From an uncultured Spirochaetota bacterium (GTDB lineage: Bacteria > Spirochaetota > UBA4802 > UBA5550), in the NCBI GenBank assembly GCA_937872225.1, contig CALMRZ010000087.1:1-56535 (forward strand): a stretch of DNA of 56,535 nt, written 5' to 3'. Position numbers and translations under genes: made by a program. Below are positions 44,873 through 53,096 of the stretch, piece after piece (within the stretch, counting starts at the first letter, position 1; every line of letters starts with the position of its first letter). The notes below the pieces were generated by a model. The model worked only from the letters and a program-made list of their open reading frames with translations, was not told the origin of the DNA and did no database searches.

Positions 44873-45385
44873 TCATGGCCGTTCCCGGCGGTTCTTCATC
44901 TGCTCAATGACGTTGTTCACCAGATACATTTCGTTGTAAAACTTGGATATGCCGCCGATGAAGCGCTCCTTGATCATGCCCCGGGGAAGCTCGTCGATGA
45001 CCGCCTTGATGCGGTCAAGGCCCCGGCTCACGGTGGAACGGTACTTTTCTATCCCTTCAATCCCCATTTCCCCGTAGAGCCGGGCCAGCACCGATTCGAT
45101 GAGGGTCATGTCGTCCAGCATGTCGTGGATCAGGGGGCGGTGGGACTCATCGATGTCGAGAAGGACTTTTTCCAGGACGCAGAGCCGAACTATGCGGTAC
45201 CCGGTGCTGATGTTGTACATGTTGCGGCCGTCGGAGGTGTCGGGATACCGGATGAAATAGACCCGCCCCAGGTCCAGCATGTCCCCTGCGTCAAAGGGGA
45301 AATCCCCCCGGAGGGCCATGATCTTTTCCTTGAAGTCTTCATAATTCCGTGATGATGAAAGCACCTCAGCGGGCGTCATCCCCAT
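44873..45385 (-). CDS. hypothetical cytoplasmic helical protein
   Basis: A 170-residue protein I do not recognise. It is highly helical and charged, without signal peptide or membrane span; middle motifs include DLGRVYFIRYPDTSDGRNMYN, and the second half is long amphipathic helices (MLDDMTLIESVLARLYGEMGIEGIEKYRSTVSRGLDRI). A second in-frame Met two codons in could be the start. It stands between the decayed propeller gene and the divergent Nudix gene, 250 bases away. The long frame with no rival on the other strand and plausible composition support a real gene. Confidence 0.6.
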   Translation of the reverse strand: MGMTPAEVLSSSRNYEDFKEKIMALRGDFPFDAGDMLDLGRVYFIRYPDTSDGRNMYNISTGYRIVRLCVLEKVLLDIDESHRPLIHDMLDDMTLIESVLARLYGEMGIEGIEKYRSTVSRGLDRIKAVIDELPRGMIKERFIGGISKFYNEMYLVNNVIEQMKNRRERP

Positions 45386-45635
45386 AGCACCACCGCTTTC
45401 CCCCGTATTTCTTTCTGTCCTGAATCTTTCCGCATATTAATAATGGTTAACATTTTCTTATTTGTCAACACCATTGCGGCGATTTCCGGACCGTTCCGCC
45501 ATCGGAAAAAATTATTTGGGACCATGGAAATATTTTACTTGAAAAGAGCCCTTCGCGGCCGCAGTATCACACACAATAGAAGCGACCCGGCATGCCGGCC
45601 GCGGGAATGATCTTTACGTGGAACAGTGAATCGAT

Positions 45636-46061
45636 ATGACCGAGCACTACCGGAACCCGGCGCCCACGGTGGACATCATCATTGAAATTGAGGATGCTTC
45701 GCATCCCTCGGGTACCGGCGGCATCGTCCTCATCAAGCGCAAGAACCCTCCCTTCGGGTGGGCCATCCCGGGAGGGTTCGTCGATTACGGCGAGACCCTG
45801 GAGGCGGCGGCCGTGAGGGAGGCCCGCGAGGAGACGGGCCTGGATGTTTCGCTGGTAAGGCAGTTCCACGCCTATTCCGACCCGGCGCGGGACCCGCGGA
45901 AGCACACCATATCGGTGGTCTTTATCGCCCGGGCGCGGGGAGTGCCCGCCGGGGCCGACGACGCGGCGGAGGCGCGCGTGTTCCCCGTCGACGCCCTGCC
46001 GGAACCGATGGCCTTCGACCACGGCGGCATCCTCAGGGACTACCGGGAAGGAAAGTATTGA
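45636..46061 (+). CDS. Nudix hydrolase
   Basis: Nudix pyrophosphohydrolase of 141 residues. The Nudix box lies at about 47-69: [20 protein letters not shown] followed by ETGL, a perfect match to G-x5-E-x7-R-E-U-x-E-E-x-G-U. The preceding strand [17 protein letters not shown] is typical of the ADP-ribose/8-oxo-dGTP-like branch. The substrate (sugar nucleotide, oxidised nucleotide or cofactor) cannot be told from sequence alone. It starts 250 bases from a divergent gene and ends 30 bases before the acyltransferase-hydrolase fusion, likely in the same transcript. Confidence 0.93.
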   Translation: MTEHYRNPAPTVDIIIEIEDASHPSGTGGIVLIKRKNPPFGWAIPGGFVDYGETLEAAAVREAREETGLDVSLVRQFHAYSDPARDPRKHTISVVFIARARGVPAGADDAAEARVFPVDALPEPMAFDHGGILRDYREGKY

Positions 46062-46091
46062 GATGATTATGACACGCTGAGGAGAAAGGGG

Positions 46092-48272
46092 ATGAATATT
46101 TCCAACAACCTTCTGACGACCCTTGAAATAGCGCTGGACACCATCTTCAAGGCCTCGGGAACAGACATCCGCCTCCACGGCCTAGATCTGATACCCGACC
46201 AGCCGGTGCTCTACGTGGTGAACCATTTCACCAGGATGGAAACCTTCCTGATGCCCTATATCATAAAAAAGAACGTCAGGAAATATCCCATCTCCCTGGC
46301 GGACAGCTCGTTTTTCAGCGGCAAGATGGGCGAGTTCATGGACAGGGTCGGCGCCATATCCACGGCCGACAGGAACCGCAACGCCATCCTCATCGGTGCG
46401 CTCCTCACCGACAGCCACCCGGTCATCATCTTCCCCGAAGGGCAGATGATCAAGGACAAGAAGATCATCGAAAAGGGAAAGTTCATGGTCTACAACACCG
46501 GGATCAGGAGGCCGCCCCATACGGGGGCGGCCCGCATCGCCCTTCTCTCCCAGTTCATGCGCGAGAAGATACGCCGCTGCCGTGAAAAGAACGACGCGGA
46601 AAAGCTCGCGCGGTACGCCGCCGTGTACGGCTTCGACCCGGCGGACATCGACACAATAACCGCGAAAGAGACCTTCATAGTCCCGGTGAACCTGACCTAC
46701 TACCCGGTCAGGGCGCGGGACAACGCCATCAACAAGCTGGTGCGCAGGTTCGTGAAGGACATGTCGGCCCGCTTCCGGGAGGAGCTGGAGGTCGAGGGGA
46801 CCATGGTCATGGAGGGCGTCGACATCGACATCAATTTCGGCAGGCCGATATCCGCGCGGGAGTACCTTCGTTCGGACACCCAGATCGGGGAGATGCTGGC
46901 CGACGACGCATGCTACCTGTCGGCAGAGGAGGCGAAAAAGCTGTCCGCCCTCGCCCCCCTGGACCTGAAGATGATGCATGAGTACATGAACTCGATCTAC
47001 GGCATGACCACCGTGAACCATGACCACATCTTCTCATACATCCTCACCCGGCACAGGAAAAGCTGGATCAGCGAAGACGATCTGAAAAACCGCGCCTTCC
47101 TGGCCATCGACATCATGCGCCGGAGCGGCATCACCAATTACCACACCGCCCTCCGGAAGAAGCAGTTCTACCTCCTGACAGACGACTACCATGAAAAATA
47201 CGCGAACTTCGTGGAGTCCGCCGCGGCCGACGGCCTCATCACCGTGAGGGACGGCATCATCCACAAGAACCGCGGGCGGTTCACCAGGGTGTACGACTTT
47301 CACACTATCAGGAAGGACAACATCATCGAAGTGCTCAGGAACGAGATCGAGCCCCTCACGGCCCTCACCGCGGCCCTTGACCGGATCTGCATCACGCCGG
47401 CATGGTGGATCAGGCGCGCCATCGTTAAGCGTTTCATCGATCTGGACCGCCGGCTCTTCGAGGAGGACTACCGGAAATTCTACATCAAGGGGGAGACCAA
47501 GCCGGAGGAAATCGGCCGGCCCTTCTTCCTGAAGCGTCTCTTCGGCAGGAGGGGGATCATCCTGGTCCACGGCTACATGGCTGCCCCGGAGGAAATCCGG
47601 CCCCTCGCCGATTACCTGCATAAAAAGGGATACAACGTGTACGGCCCGCGGCTCCGCGGCCACGGAACGGCGCCCGAGGACCTGGCGTCGCGGAACTGGG
47701 AAAAATGGTACGACTCCGTGGGCCGGGCCTACATCATCATGAAAAACTGCATGAAGACCATCGCCATCGGCGGCTTCTCGACCGGCGCCGGCATCGCCCT
47801 CCTCCAGGCGGCGAACAAGCCGGGCAGGTTCCGCGGCGTCATATCCATCAACGCGCCCCTCAAGCTGCAGAACATCTCGTCGCGCCTGTCGTCGGCCGTG
47901 GTCATGTGGAACAATTTCCTCGCCAGGATGAAAATCAGCAAGGGGAAGATGGACTTCGTGACCAACACGCCTGAAAATCCCCACATCAACTACTTCCGCA
48001 ACCCCGTGGCAGGGGTCAGCGAGCTGGGGAAGCTGATGAAGGTCGTGGAAGAGCGTCTCCCCCTCGTCAGGGACCCGGCGCTGATCATGCAGGGCTCCGA
48101 CGACCCGGTGGTCAACCCGGTGAGCGGCCTGGAGATATTCGACCGTCTCGGCACGGAGCAGAAGCAGCTCATCAGGATTTACGCCAGGCACCACGGCATC
48201 ATCCGCGGAAGGGAATTCGAAGAGGTGAAGACACGGTCGCTCGAATTCCTGAAAAAGGTCTTTTCCCGCTAG
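46092..48272 (+). CDS. fusion of PlsC-like acyltransferase and alpha/beta hydrolase
   Basis: A 726-residue protein with two enzyme domains. Residues about 20-240 match 1-acylglycerol-phosphate acyltransferases: NHFTRME near 43 (the usual NHx4D with Glu for Asp) and IIFPEGQM near 114 (FPEG motif). Residues about 280-470 are an unassigned linker. From about 485 there is a lipase/esterase-like alpha/beta hydrolase: ILVHGYMA, PRLRGHGTAP, nucleophile Ser 563 in GGFSTGAG, acid Asp at 670 or 671 in GSDDPVV, and His 700 or 701 in ARHHGII. One chain could thus transfer and remove acyl groups on the same lipid. GAGGAGAAAGGGG precedes the ATG. Substrates unknown; it follows a Nudix gene. Confidence 0.82.
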   Translation: MNISNNLLTTLEIALDTIFKASGTDIRLHGLDLIPDQPVLYVVNHFTRMETFLMPYIIKKNVRKYPISLADSSFFSGKMGEFMDRVGAISTADRNRNAILIGALLTDSHPVIIFPEGQMIKDKKIIEKGKFMVYNTGIRRPPHTGAARIALLSQFMREKIRRCREKNDAEKLARYAAVYGFDPADIDTITAKETFIVPVNLTYYPVRARDNAINKLVRRFVKDMSARFREELEVEGTMVMEGVDIDINFGRPISAREYLRSDTQIGEMLADDACYLSAEEAKKLSALAPLDLKMMHEYMNSIYGMTTVNHDHIFSYILTRHRKSWISEDDLKNRAFLAIDIMRRSGITNYHTALRKKQFYLLTDDYHEKYANFVESAAADGLITVRDGIIHKNRGRFTRVYDFHTIRKDNIIEVLRNEIEPLTALTAALDRICITPAWWIRRAIVKRFIDLDRRLFEEDYRKFYIKGETKPEEIGRPFFLKRLFGRRGIILVHGYMAAPEEIRPLADYLHKKGYNVYGPRLRGHGTAPEDLASRNWEKWYDSVGRAYIIMKNCMKTIAIGGFSTGAGIALLQAANKPGRFRGVISINAPLKLQNISSRLSSAVVMWNNFLARMKISKGKMDFVTNTPENPHINYFRNPVAGVSELGKLMKVVEERLPLVRDPALIMQGSDDPVVNPVSGLEIFDRLGTEQKQLIRIYARHHGIIRGREFEEVKTRSLEFLKKVFSR

Positions 48273-48293
48273 GTCCGCGCCCGGGATATCCGG

Positions 48294-50060
48294 CTACTGC
48301 ATCTCCACGCCGATAAGGATGATATCGTCGACCAGGGGCGCCCCTTTCCTGAATTTCGTGACCGCGTCGATGACACTGTCCAGCTTCCGGCTGATGGTGC
48401 TGCCCGCCGGGTCCCTGAACAGGTCAAGAAAGGTTTTATCGCTGGTATCAAGCATCTCCCGCTCCTCGTTGATGGTGTCGGGGATGCCGTCCGTGTAGAG
48501 AAAAATGCGGTCCCCCGGCCGCAGCTCAACCGAGGTCTCTCCGAAGGTCCGGTTTTCCTGCCATCCCAGGAGGTTCCCGCTGGCCCTGATGAACTCGACG
48601 GAATCCGTGTCGCGGCGGTACAGAATCGGATAGGGATGGCCCCCGCGGGAGAAGGTGAAGGTAACCCCGTCCTTGATTCGCTTGAACAGGCCGTAGAGGG
48701 CCGTCATGTAATAATCGGGCATGCCGCGGTACACTTCGTAGTTGATCATTTCAAGGTACCGGGAGGGGCTCATGCCGCACTTGCGGCAGGCGCGGTTTGA
48801 AACCGTGCGCACGAGGGAGAGAAAGAGCGCCGCCGGAACGCCGTGCCCCGTCACGTCGCCGATGAAAATTCCGAGCCCTCCTTCCTCGAGGGTCGTGAAG
48901 GAAAAATAATCCCCCCCGACCGCCTCGAGGGGCAGGTAGCGGTAATCGATGGCCAGCGGCGGATACAGGGGCACTTCCTTCGGCATGAGGGCCTTCTGTA
49001 TGAGGCGCGCGCTCTCGAGCTCCTTGTTGATCATCTCGTTGCTGGCCCTCAGGCTGTTTTCGCTGATCCTGAGCTCACTTTCAATCTGCTTGCGCTCCAG
49101 GATTTCGCGGATGAGGTGCTTGTTGATCTCCTTGAGCTCCGCGGTCCGCTCCTGCACCATGGCTTCCAGTTTTTCCTGGTGACGGCGAAGCTCGTCCTCC
49201 ATCCGCTTGCGTTCGGTGATCTCGCGCCCGATGCCCTGCACCGCGTAGGGCTTCCGGTTGCGGTAGATCAGGAATGATTTTGTCTCAACGAATATGCAGC
49301 CGCCGTCTTTTTTATACAGTATAAATTCAGTCGGATGTTTCTGGGCCCCGGTTTCCATCAGCTCCTTGAATATCGCTTCCACCGCCGGCATCTGGTCGTC
49401 GCCGAGGATCTCCCGCAGGGTGAGCGAAGAGACTTCCTCCCTGGTATATCCCAGGGCGTTGATCGCGGCACCGTTGGCGTCGATGAAGCGGCCGTCGAAA
49501 TCATGGAGAAAAACCATGTCGAGGGAGCGGTCAAAGAGGGCCCGGTAGCGCTCCTCGCTCTCCTCAAGGGCCATCAGGGCCATCTTGCGCTTCCGGATGT
49601 CCCGGGTGCTTCCCTGGATGCCCACGGGCACGCCCTTCTCATTTAGAATCCATGTGGTCGTGACTTCGACGTCAATCACCGATCCGTCCTTCGCTATTTC
49701 CTGGAGCTCCAGGATCTTCTGCTTGAGCCGCTGGTCCGCCGGCTTCTGCAGCTCCCGGGAAATTTCCTCGGTGATAAGGGGCATATACTCGGGCACGATA
49801 AGCTGCTGCATGGGGGCGCCGATGAGCTCATCAGGCGTGTAGCCGATCATGGCCGTTACGGAGGGACTCATGTAGGTGAAGCGGCCCTCAAGGTCCATCG
49901 CCCAGATGACATCGGAGGAATTTTCCGCCAGGAGCCGGTACAGTTCCTGGCTCTTGTACAGGTCCGAAATGGTCCTCCGGTAGACGTTCTCCGATTCCTC
50001 CAGCTGGGCTATGCGCCGCTGCAGCTCTTCTATTGTGGGACCCTTCGTCTCTCGTTCCAT
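48294..50060 (-). CDS. PAS-PAS-coiled-coil-SpoIIE-type serine phosphatase
   Basis: A 588-residue cytoplasmic signalling protein. Two PAS domains at about 40-165 and 170-290 (each starts LAENSSDVIWAMDLEGRF-like / LFDRSLDMVFLHDFDGRF and ends in IRKRK / ITERKR), a coiled coil about 290-355 (EELRRH..EKLEAMVQERTAELKEINKHL), and a SpoIIE/RsbU PP2C domain to the end (AVGGDYFSF, GIFIGDVTGHGVPAAL, RGGHPYP, LFLYTDG-like IFLYTDGIPD). It would dephosphorylate an anti-sigma-factor antagonist when a PAS ligand or redox signal is sensed; no antagonist or kinase gene is adjacent. A TTG at 50126 would lengthen it; the ATG at 50060 is preferred. It lies 40 bases downstream of the OmpA-PD40 gene, likely co-transcribed. 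Confidence 0.87.
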   Translation of the reverse strand: MERETKGPTIEELQRRIAQLEESENVYRRTISDLYKSQELYRLLAENSSDVIWAMDLEGRFTYMSPSVTAMIGYTPDELIGAPMQQLIVPEYMPLITEEISRELQKPADQRLKQKILELQEIAKDGSVIDVEVTTTWILNEKGVPVGIQGSTRDIRKRKMALMALEESEERYRALFDRSLDMVFLHDFDGRFIDANGAAINALGYTREEVSSLTLREILGDDQMPAVEAIFKELMETGAQKHPTEFILYKKDGGCIFVETKSFLIYRNRKPYAVQGIGREITERKRMEDELRRHQEKLEAMVQERTAELKEINKHLIREILERKQIESELRISENSLRASNEMINKELESARLIQKALMPKEVPLYPPLAIDYRYLPLEAVGGDYFSFTTLEEGGLGIFIGDVTGHGVPAALFLSLVRTVSNRACRKCGMSPSRYLEMINYEVYRGMPDYYMTALYGLFKRIKDGVTFTFSRGGHPYPILYRRDTDSVEFIRASGNLLGWQENRTFGETSVELRPGDRIFLYTDGIPDTINEEREMLDTSDKTFLDLFRDPAGSTISRKLDSVIDAVTKFRKGAPLVDDIILIGVEMQ

Positions 50061-50100
50061 TTCGTGCCAGATCCTCTCAGCCGGCTCCTGCCGGTACGTC

Positions 50101-51603
50101 CTATATGGCCAGGACCTCAATTTCAACGCGGCGGTTCTCTCTTCTTCCAGCTTCTGTTTTATTTGTCGCGATGGGCTTCTTCTTGCCGTATCCCCTGCCG
50201 ACGAGGCGCTCCCTGCCGATTCCCTTGTTTATCAGGTACGTCACGACCGACTGGGCTCGCTGCATCGAGAGCTTGTTGTTGGTCATGTCGGTCCCGATGT
50301 TGTCGGTGTGGCCGCTGATCTCGACCTTCAAGGTGGGGTTCTCCTTCATCAGCCTGATGATGCGGTTCAGTTCATACTTTGACTCTTTTAGAAGCTTGTA
50401 GCTCCTGAATTCGAAATACATGTTGTTGAGGACGATGTTGGCGCCCACCATGATCGGCTCGAGGAGGATGTCCTCGTTGATCTCCTTGTACTGCTGCAGG
50501 CCGCTGAGGTCTATTTTCCTGGAGTAAAAGAGGTAGCCGGGGCTCTTGACCGAAAAGTCGCAGATCTTGCCCTTGTTGAGGATGACGATGTACTTGCCGT
50601 CATCCTTGTTGCTGTAGACGGTGATGGGCCGGTCGTCCTGGTTAATATCGGTGATGGTCAGCTCGGCGAAGAGGGTCTTGTCCGTGTTCCTCTTGTCGCG
50701 GACGGTTCCCTTGACGATGACGACCTTGGTCTGCTGGAGGTTCTCCGGTATCGGCACCGAGAAGATCCTCCGTGCGCTCTCTTCATCCCCCGCATCCTTG
50801 CCGAGGGACTTCGTGTAATACATGATGTCGCCCGATGCGGGTATGGCGATGAGGCTGTCCTCGCCACTGGTATTGATGAAGTTCCCCAGGTTCATCGGTT
50901 TGCCCCACCCGCCATGTTCCGTCTTCTCGACCTTGTACAGGTCGTACCCGCCGTATCCCCCCGGCCGCGTGGAGCTGAAAATAAGTGTCAGGTTGTCCGC
51001 CAGGATTACCGGGCCGAATTCGCACGACTCGGTGTTTATGGGATAGGGCATCTTCTTCGGCTCTTTCCACTGGCCATTGACTTTTTCGGAGTAAAAAATC
51101 CCGAGCTTGTCCTTGCAGGCGGTTTTTTCGGGGCACTCGCGGACGAAATAGAGGGTATTGCCGTCAGGGGAAAGGGAAGCGAACCCTTCGTACCCCGGCG
51201 AGTTGATGGGAGCGCCCATGTTGACCGGAACGGACCAGCCGTCGCCCATCCGCTGTGATATCCAGAGGTCGCAGTTGCCCAGCCCGCCCTTCCGGTCCGA
51301 TGTGAAAATGAGCGAGTTCTGGTCATAGGTGATGAAGCACCCGCCGTCGGCATATTTTGAGTTGATGCTGTCAAGGGCAACCGGCCTGCTCCATTTATCA
51401 AAGACCTTCTGCTTGGCGTAAATTTTGTATTTTCTCGGCTCATCGATATCGGCCTGATATATCATGGTGCGGCCGTCAGCCGAAATGGTCGGACTGTATT
51501 CGGAATATTCATGCTTGGAAAACGCCCTGGTGACCGCTGAAATTACCACCAGGAGAAACACAGCGATCAGCGCCAGTCTGGACAGTGTACGGTACCTTCC
51601 CAT
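50101..51603 (-). CDS. OmpA-family protein with PD40 (TolB-like) beta-propeller
   Basis: A 500-residue envelope protein: signal peptide or anchor (about 8-26), PD40/WD40-like beta-propeller repeats (about 35-300; SPTISADGRTMIYQA, FASLSPDGNTLYFVRE, TLIFSSTRPGGYGGYDLY), a middle region (about 300-375) with a carboxypeptidase-like beta fold, and a C-terminal OmpA peptidoglycan-binding domain (about 395-500; FRSYKLLKESKYELNRI, VEISGHTDNIGTDM, LSMQRAQSVVTYLI, GYGKKKPIATNKTEAGRRENRRVEI). Such proteins link the outer membrane to the cell wall. No lipobox is seen. Upstream bases 51604-51923 hold an interspersed repeat. Confidence 0.9.
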   Translation of the reverse strand: MGRYRTLSRLALIAVFLLVVISAVTRAFSKHEYSEYSPTISADGRTMIYQADIDEPRKYKIYAKQKVFDKWSRPVALDSINSKYADGGCFITYDQNSLIFTSDRKGGLGNCDLWISQRMGDGWSVPVNMGAPINSPGYEGFASLSPDGNTLYFVRECPEKTACKDKLGIFYSEKVNGQWKEPKKMPYPINTESCEFGPVILADNLTLIFSSTRPGGYGGYDLYKVEKTEHGGWGKPMNLGNFINTSGEDSLIAIPASGDIMYYTKSLGKDAGDEESARRIFSVPIPENLQQTKVVIVKGTVRDKRNTDKTLFAELTITDINQDDRPITVYSNKDDGKYIVILNKGKICDFSVKSPGYLFYSRKIDLSGLQQYKEINEDILLEPIMVGANIVLNNMYFEFRSYKLLKESKYELNRIIRLMKENPTLKVEISGHTDNIGTDMTNNKLSMQRAQSVVTYLINKGIGRERLVGRGYGKKKPIATNKTEAGRRENRRVEIEVLAI

Positions 51604-51680
51604 AGTTCAGCCCCTTATCATTATTCTTCTGAAAACATACGGCTATTGGTATATCAAGCAGGCTTGTTGCTCTTCTGGTT

Positions 51681-51795
51681 ATGTCATTACGAACCCCGCC
51701 TGCCGTGGTCACAAATCCTGGAACCAGAATTTGCTGCCGAGATTTCTCCTCGTCCCGGGATATAGGGATTCGTCGAAATGGCAGTCTAACGACAG
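51681..51795. repeat. degenerate interspersed palindromic repeat element
   Basis: This stretch reads GTCATTACGAACCCCGCC, then ATTTGCTGCCGAGATTTCTC and GGGATTCGTCGAAATGGCAG, close to a family of roughly 110-base interspersed elements widespread in bacterial genomes, whose ends (GTCATT-CGAA... and ...TTCG-GAAATGAC) are imperfect inverted repeats. The copy is degenerate (GTCATTAC, AATGGCAG). It lies between ompA-PD40 and the MFS gene, which otherwise has no gene in 51604-51923. Identification is from recall of the pattern, not from a search. Confidence 0.5.
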
Positions 51796-51923
51796 ATCCA
51801 GTATACAAGATACAATTAATAATATTTTTAATAGGCGGTAAAATCTCTGTCAAGTAACAAATCGCCGGAGCCGGTCGACATTCCCGAGAAGATCAGAACC
51901 TGACAGGGGCCGTGCCAATACGG

Positions 51924-53096
51924 TCATTTGTGCAGGAAGACGGCCAGCAGGCAAAAGGAGAGCAGGGAGAAAACGGCTGAAAACAGGAAGACCCCCTCCA
52001 TGCCCCATGCCTGGAAGGCGATGCCGGTGAAGACCGGACCCACGGTCTGTCCCAGGCGGAGGACCATCGAGTTCATGGACATGAAGGCGCCGCGGTACTC
52101 CATCGGCGCGCTGCCGGAAAGGCGGGTCTGAATGCTGGGTATGTTCAGGCCGTTGGCAAGACCGTATACCAGCAGGGGGACGGTCATCAGCCACAGGCTG
52201 TCGGCGTACAGCATCATCGCGATGGCGGCCGCGTAGGCGATAAAAGAAGCGACAATGATCGTCTTGGTGGTGAAGCGCCTCGATATCCATCCGAGATTGA
52301 AGGCGCCGATGATCGTCGTGATCGAGGTTGCCGCCAGCATGAGGCCGATGACCGACGGCGGCGCGCTGAATTTTCTGTGCATCAGGAACGGGAAGTATGC
52401 AAGGAGGGCGCCGTAGAGCAGCATGAAGGTCGCCAGGGTCGCCCCGTAGGCCGGCAGCACTTCCCGGTCGGAGGCGGATCGCGCCGCGCCTGCCAAATAC
52501 TCCCGTAGCGGGGGGGACGGTCCCGGCTCGGGATTCTTCAGAGTGAAGAGCACCAGGAACCCCACCGGCAGCGCCAGGGCCGAAAGGAGGAAGGGATAGT
52601 TCCATCCCGGCAGGGCCAGGGCCCCGCCCAGGGCAGGGTAGATCATGGTGCCGACACCCAGCACCGAGGCATTGTACCCGAGGGCTTCGGTCCTCTCGTT
52701 CCCGGAAAACATGTCGCCGATGATGGTCTGGTTCAGACCGCCCAGGGCGGAGGCGCCCACGCCGTTGGCAAACCGGAGGGCAAGGAGGACATGGTAGTCT
52801 TTGGTGAAGGCGCAGGCACAGCCCGCGATGCCGAAGAGGAACAGCGACGGGACGATGATTCTTTTCCTGCCGAAGCGGTCGGCGAGCATCCCCATCACCG
52901 GCGACAGGATGATCCCCGGGCAGGTAAAGATGGTTATGAGCATGACGACCTGCCCTTCCGTAAGATAAAGGTCCTTCGCGATCTGCGGGAGCGCCGGCGC
53001 GATGGAGTTTACGCCTATGACGGAAATGAGCGTTATCCCGAAAACGACCTGGAGATCGCGGCGGAGCACTATATGCCGGTCGGGTTTAATCCGCAC
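51924..53096 (-). CDS. MFS drug/metabolite exporter
   Basis: Inner membrane transporter of 390 residues with about 12 hydrophobic segments. The MFS signature between helices 2 and 3 is GMLADRFGRKRIIV (near 69-82) and the antiporter-type motif is ALRFANGVGASALGGL. It resembles the DHA1 multidrug group. The GTG at 53096 overlaps the end of the upstream methyltransferase-ligase gene by 11 bases, so the two are translationally coupled and likely work together: the transporter could export the product of that enzyme. Substrate unknown. Confidence 0.85.
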   Translation of the reverse strand: MRIKPDRHIVLRRDLQVVFGITLISVIGVNSIAPALPQIAKDLYLTEGQVVMLITIFTCPGIILSPVMGMLADRFGRKRIIVPSLFLFGIAGCACAFTKDYHVLLALRFANGVGASALGGLNQTIIGDMFSGNERTEALGYNASVLGVGTMIYPALGGALALPGWNYPFLLSALALPVGFLVLFTLKNPEPGPSPPLREYLAGAARSASDREVLPAYGATLATFMLLYGALLAYFPFLMHRKFSAPPSVIGLMLAATSITTIIGAFNLGWISRRFTTKTIIVASFIAYAAAIAMMLYADSLWLMTVPLLVYGLANGLNIPSIQTRLSGSAPMEYRGAFMSMNSMVLRLGQTVGPVFTGIAFQAWGMEGVFLFSAVFSLLSFCLLAVFLHK

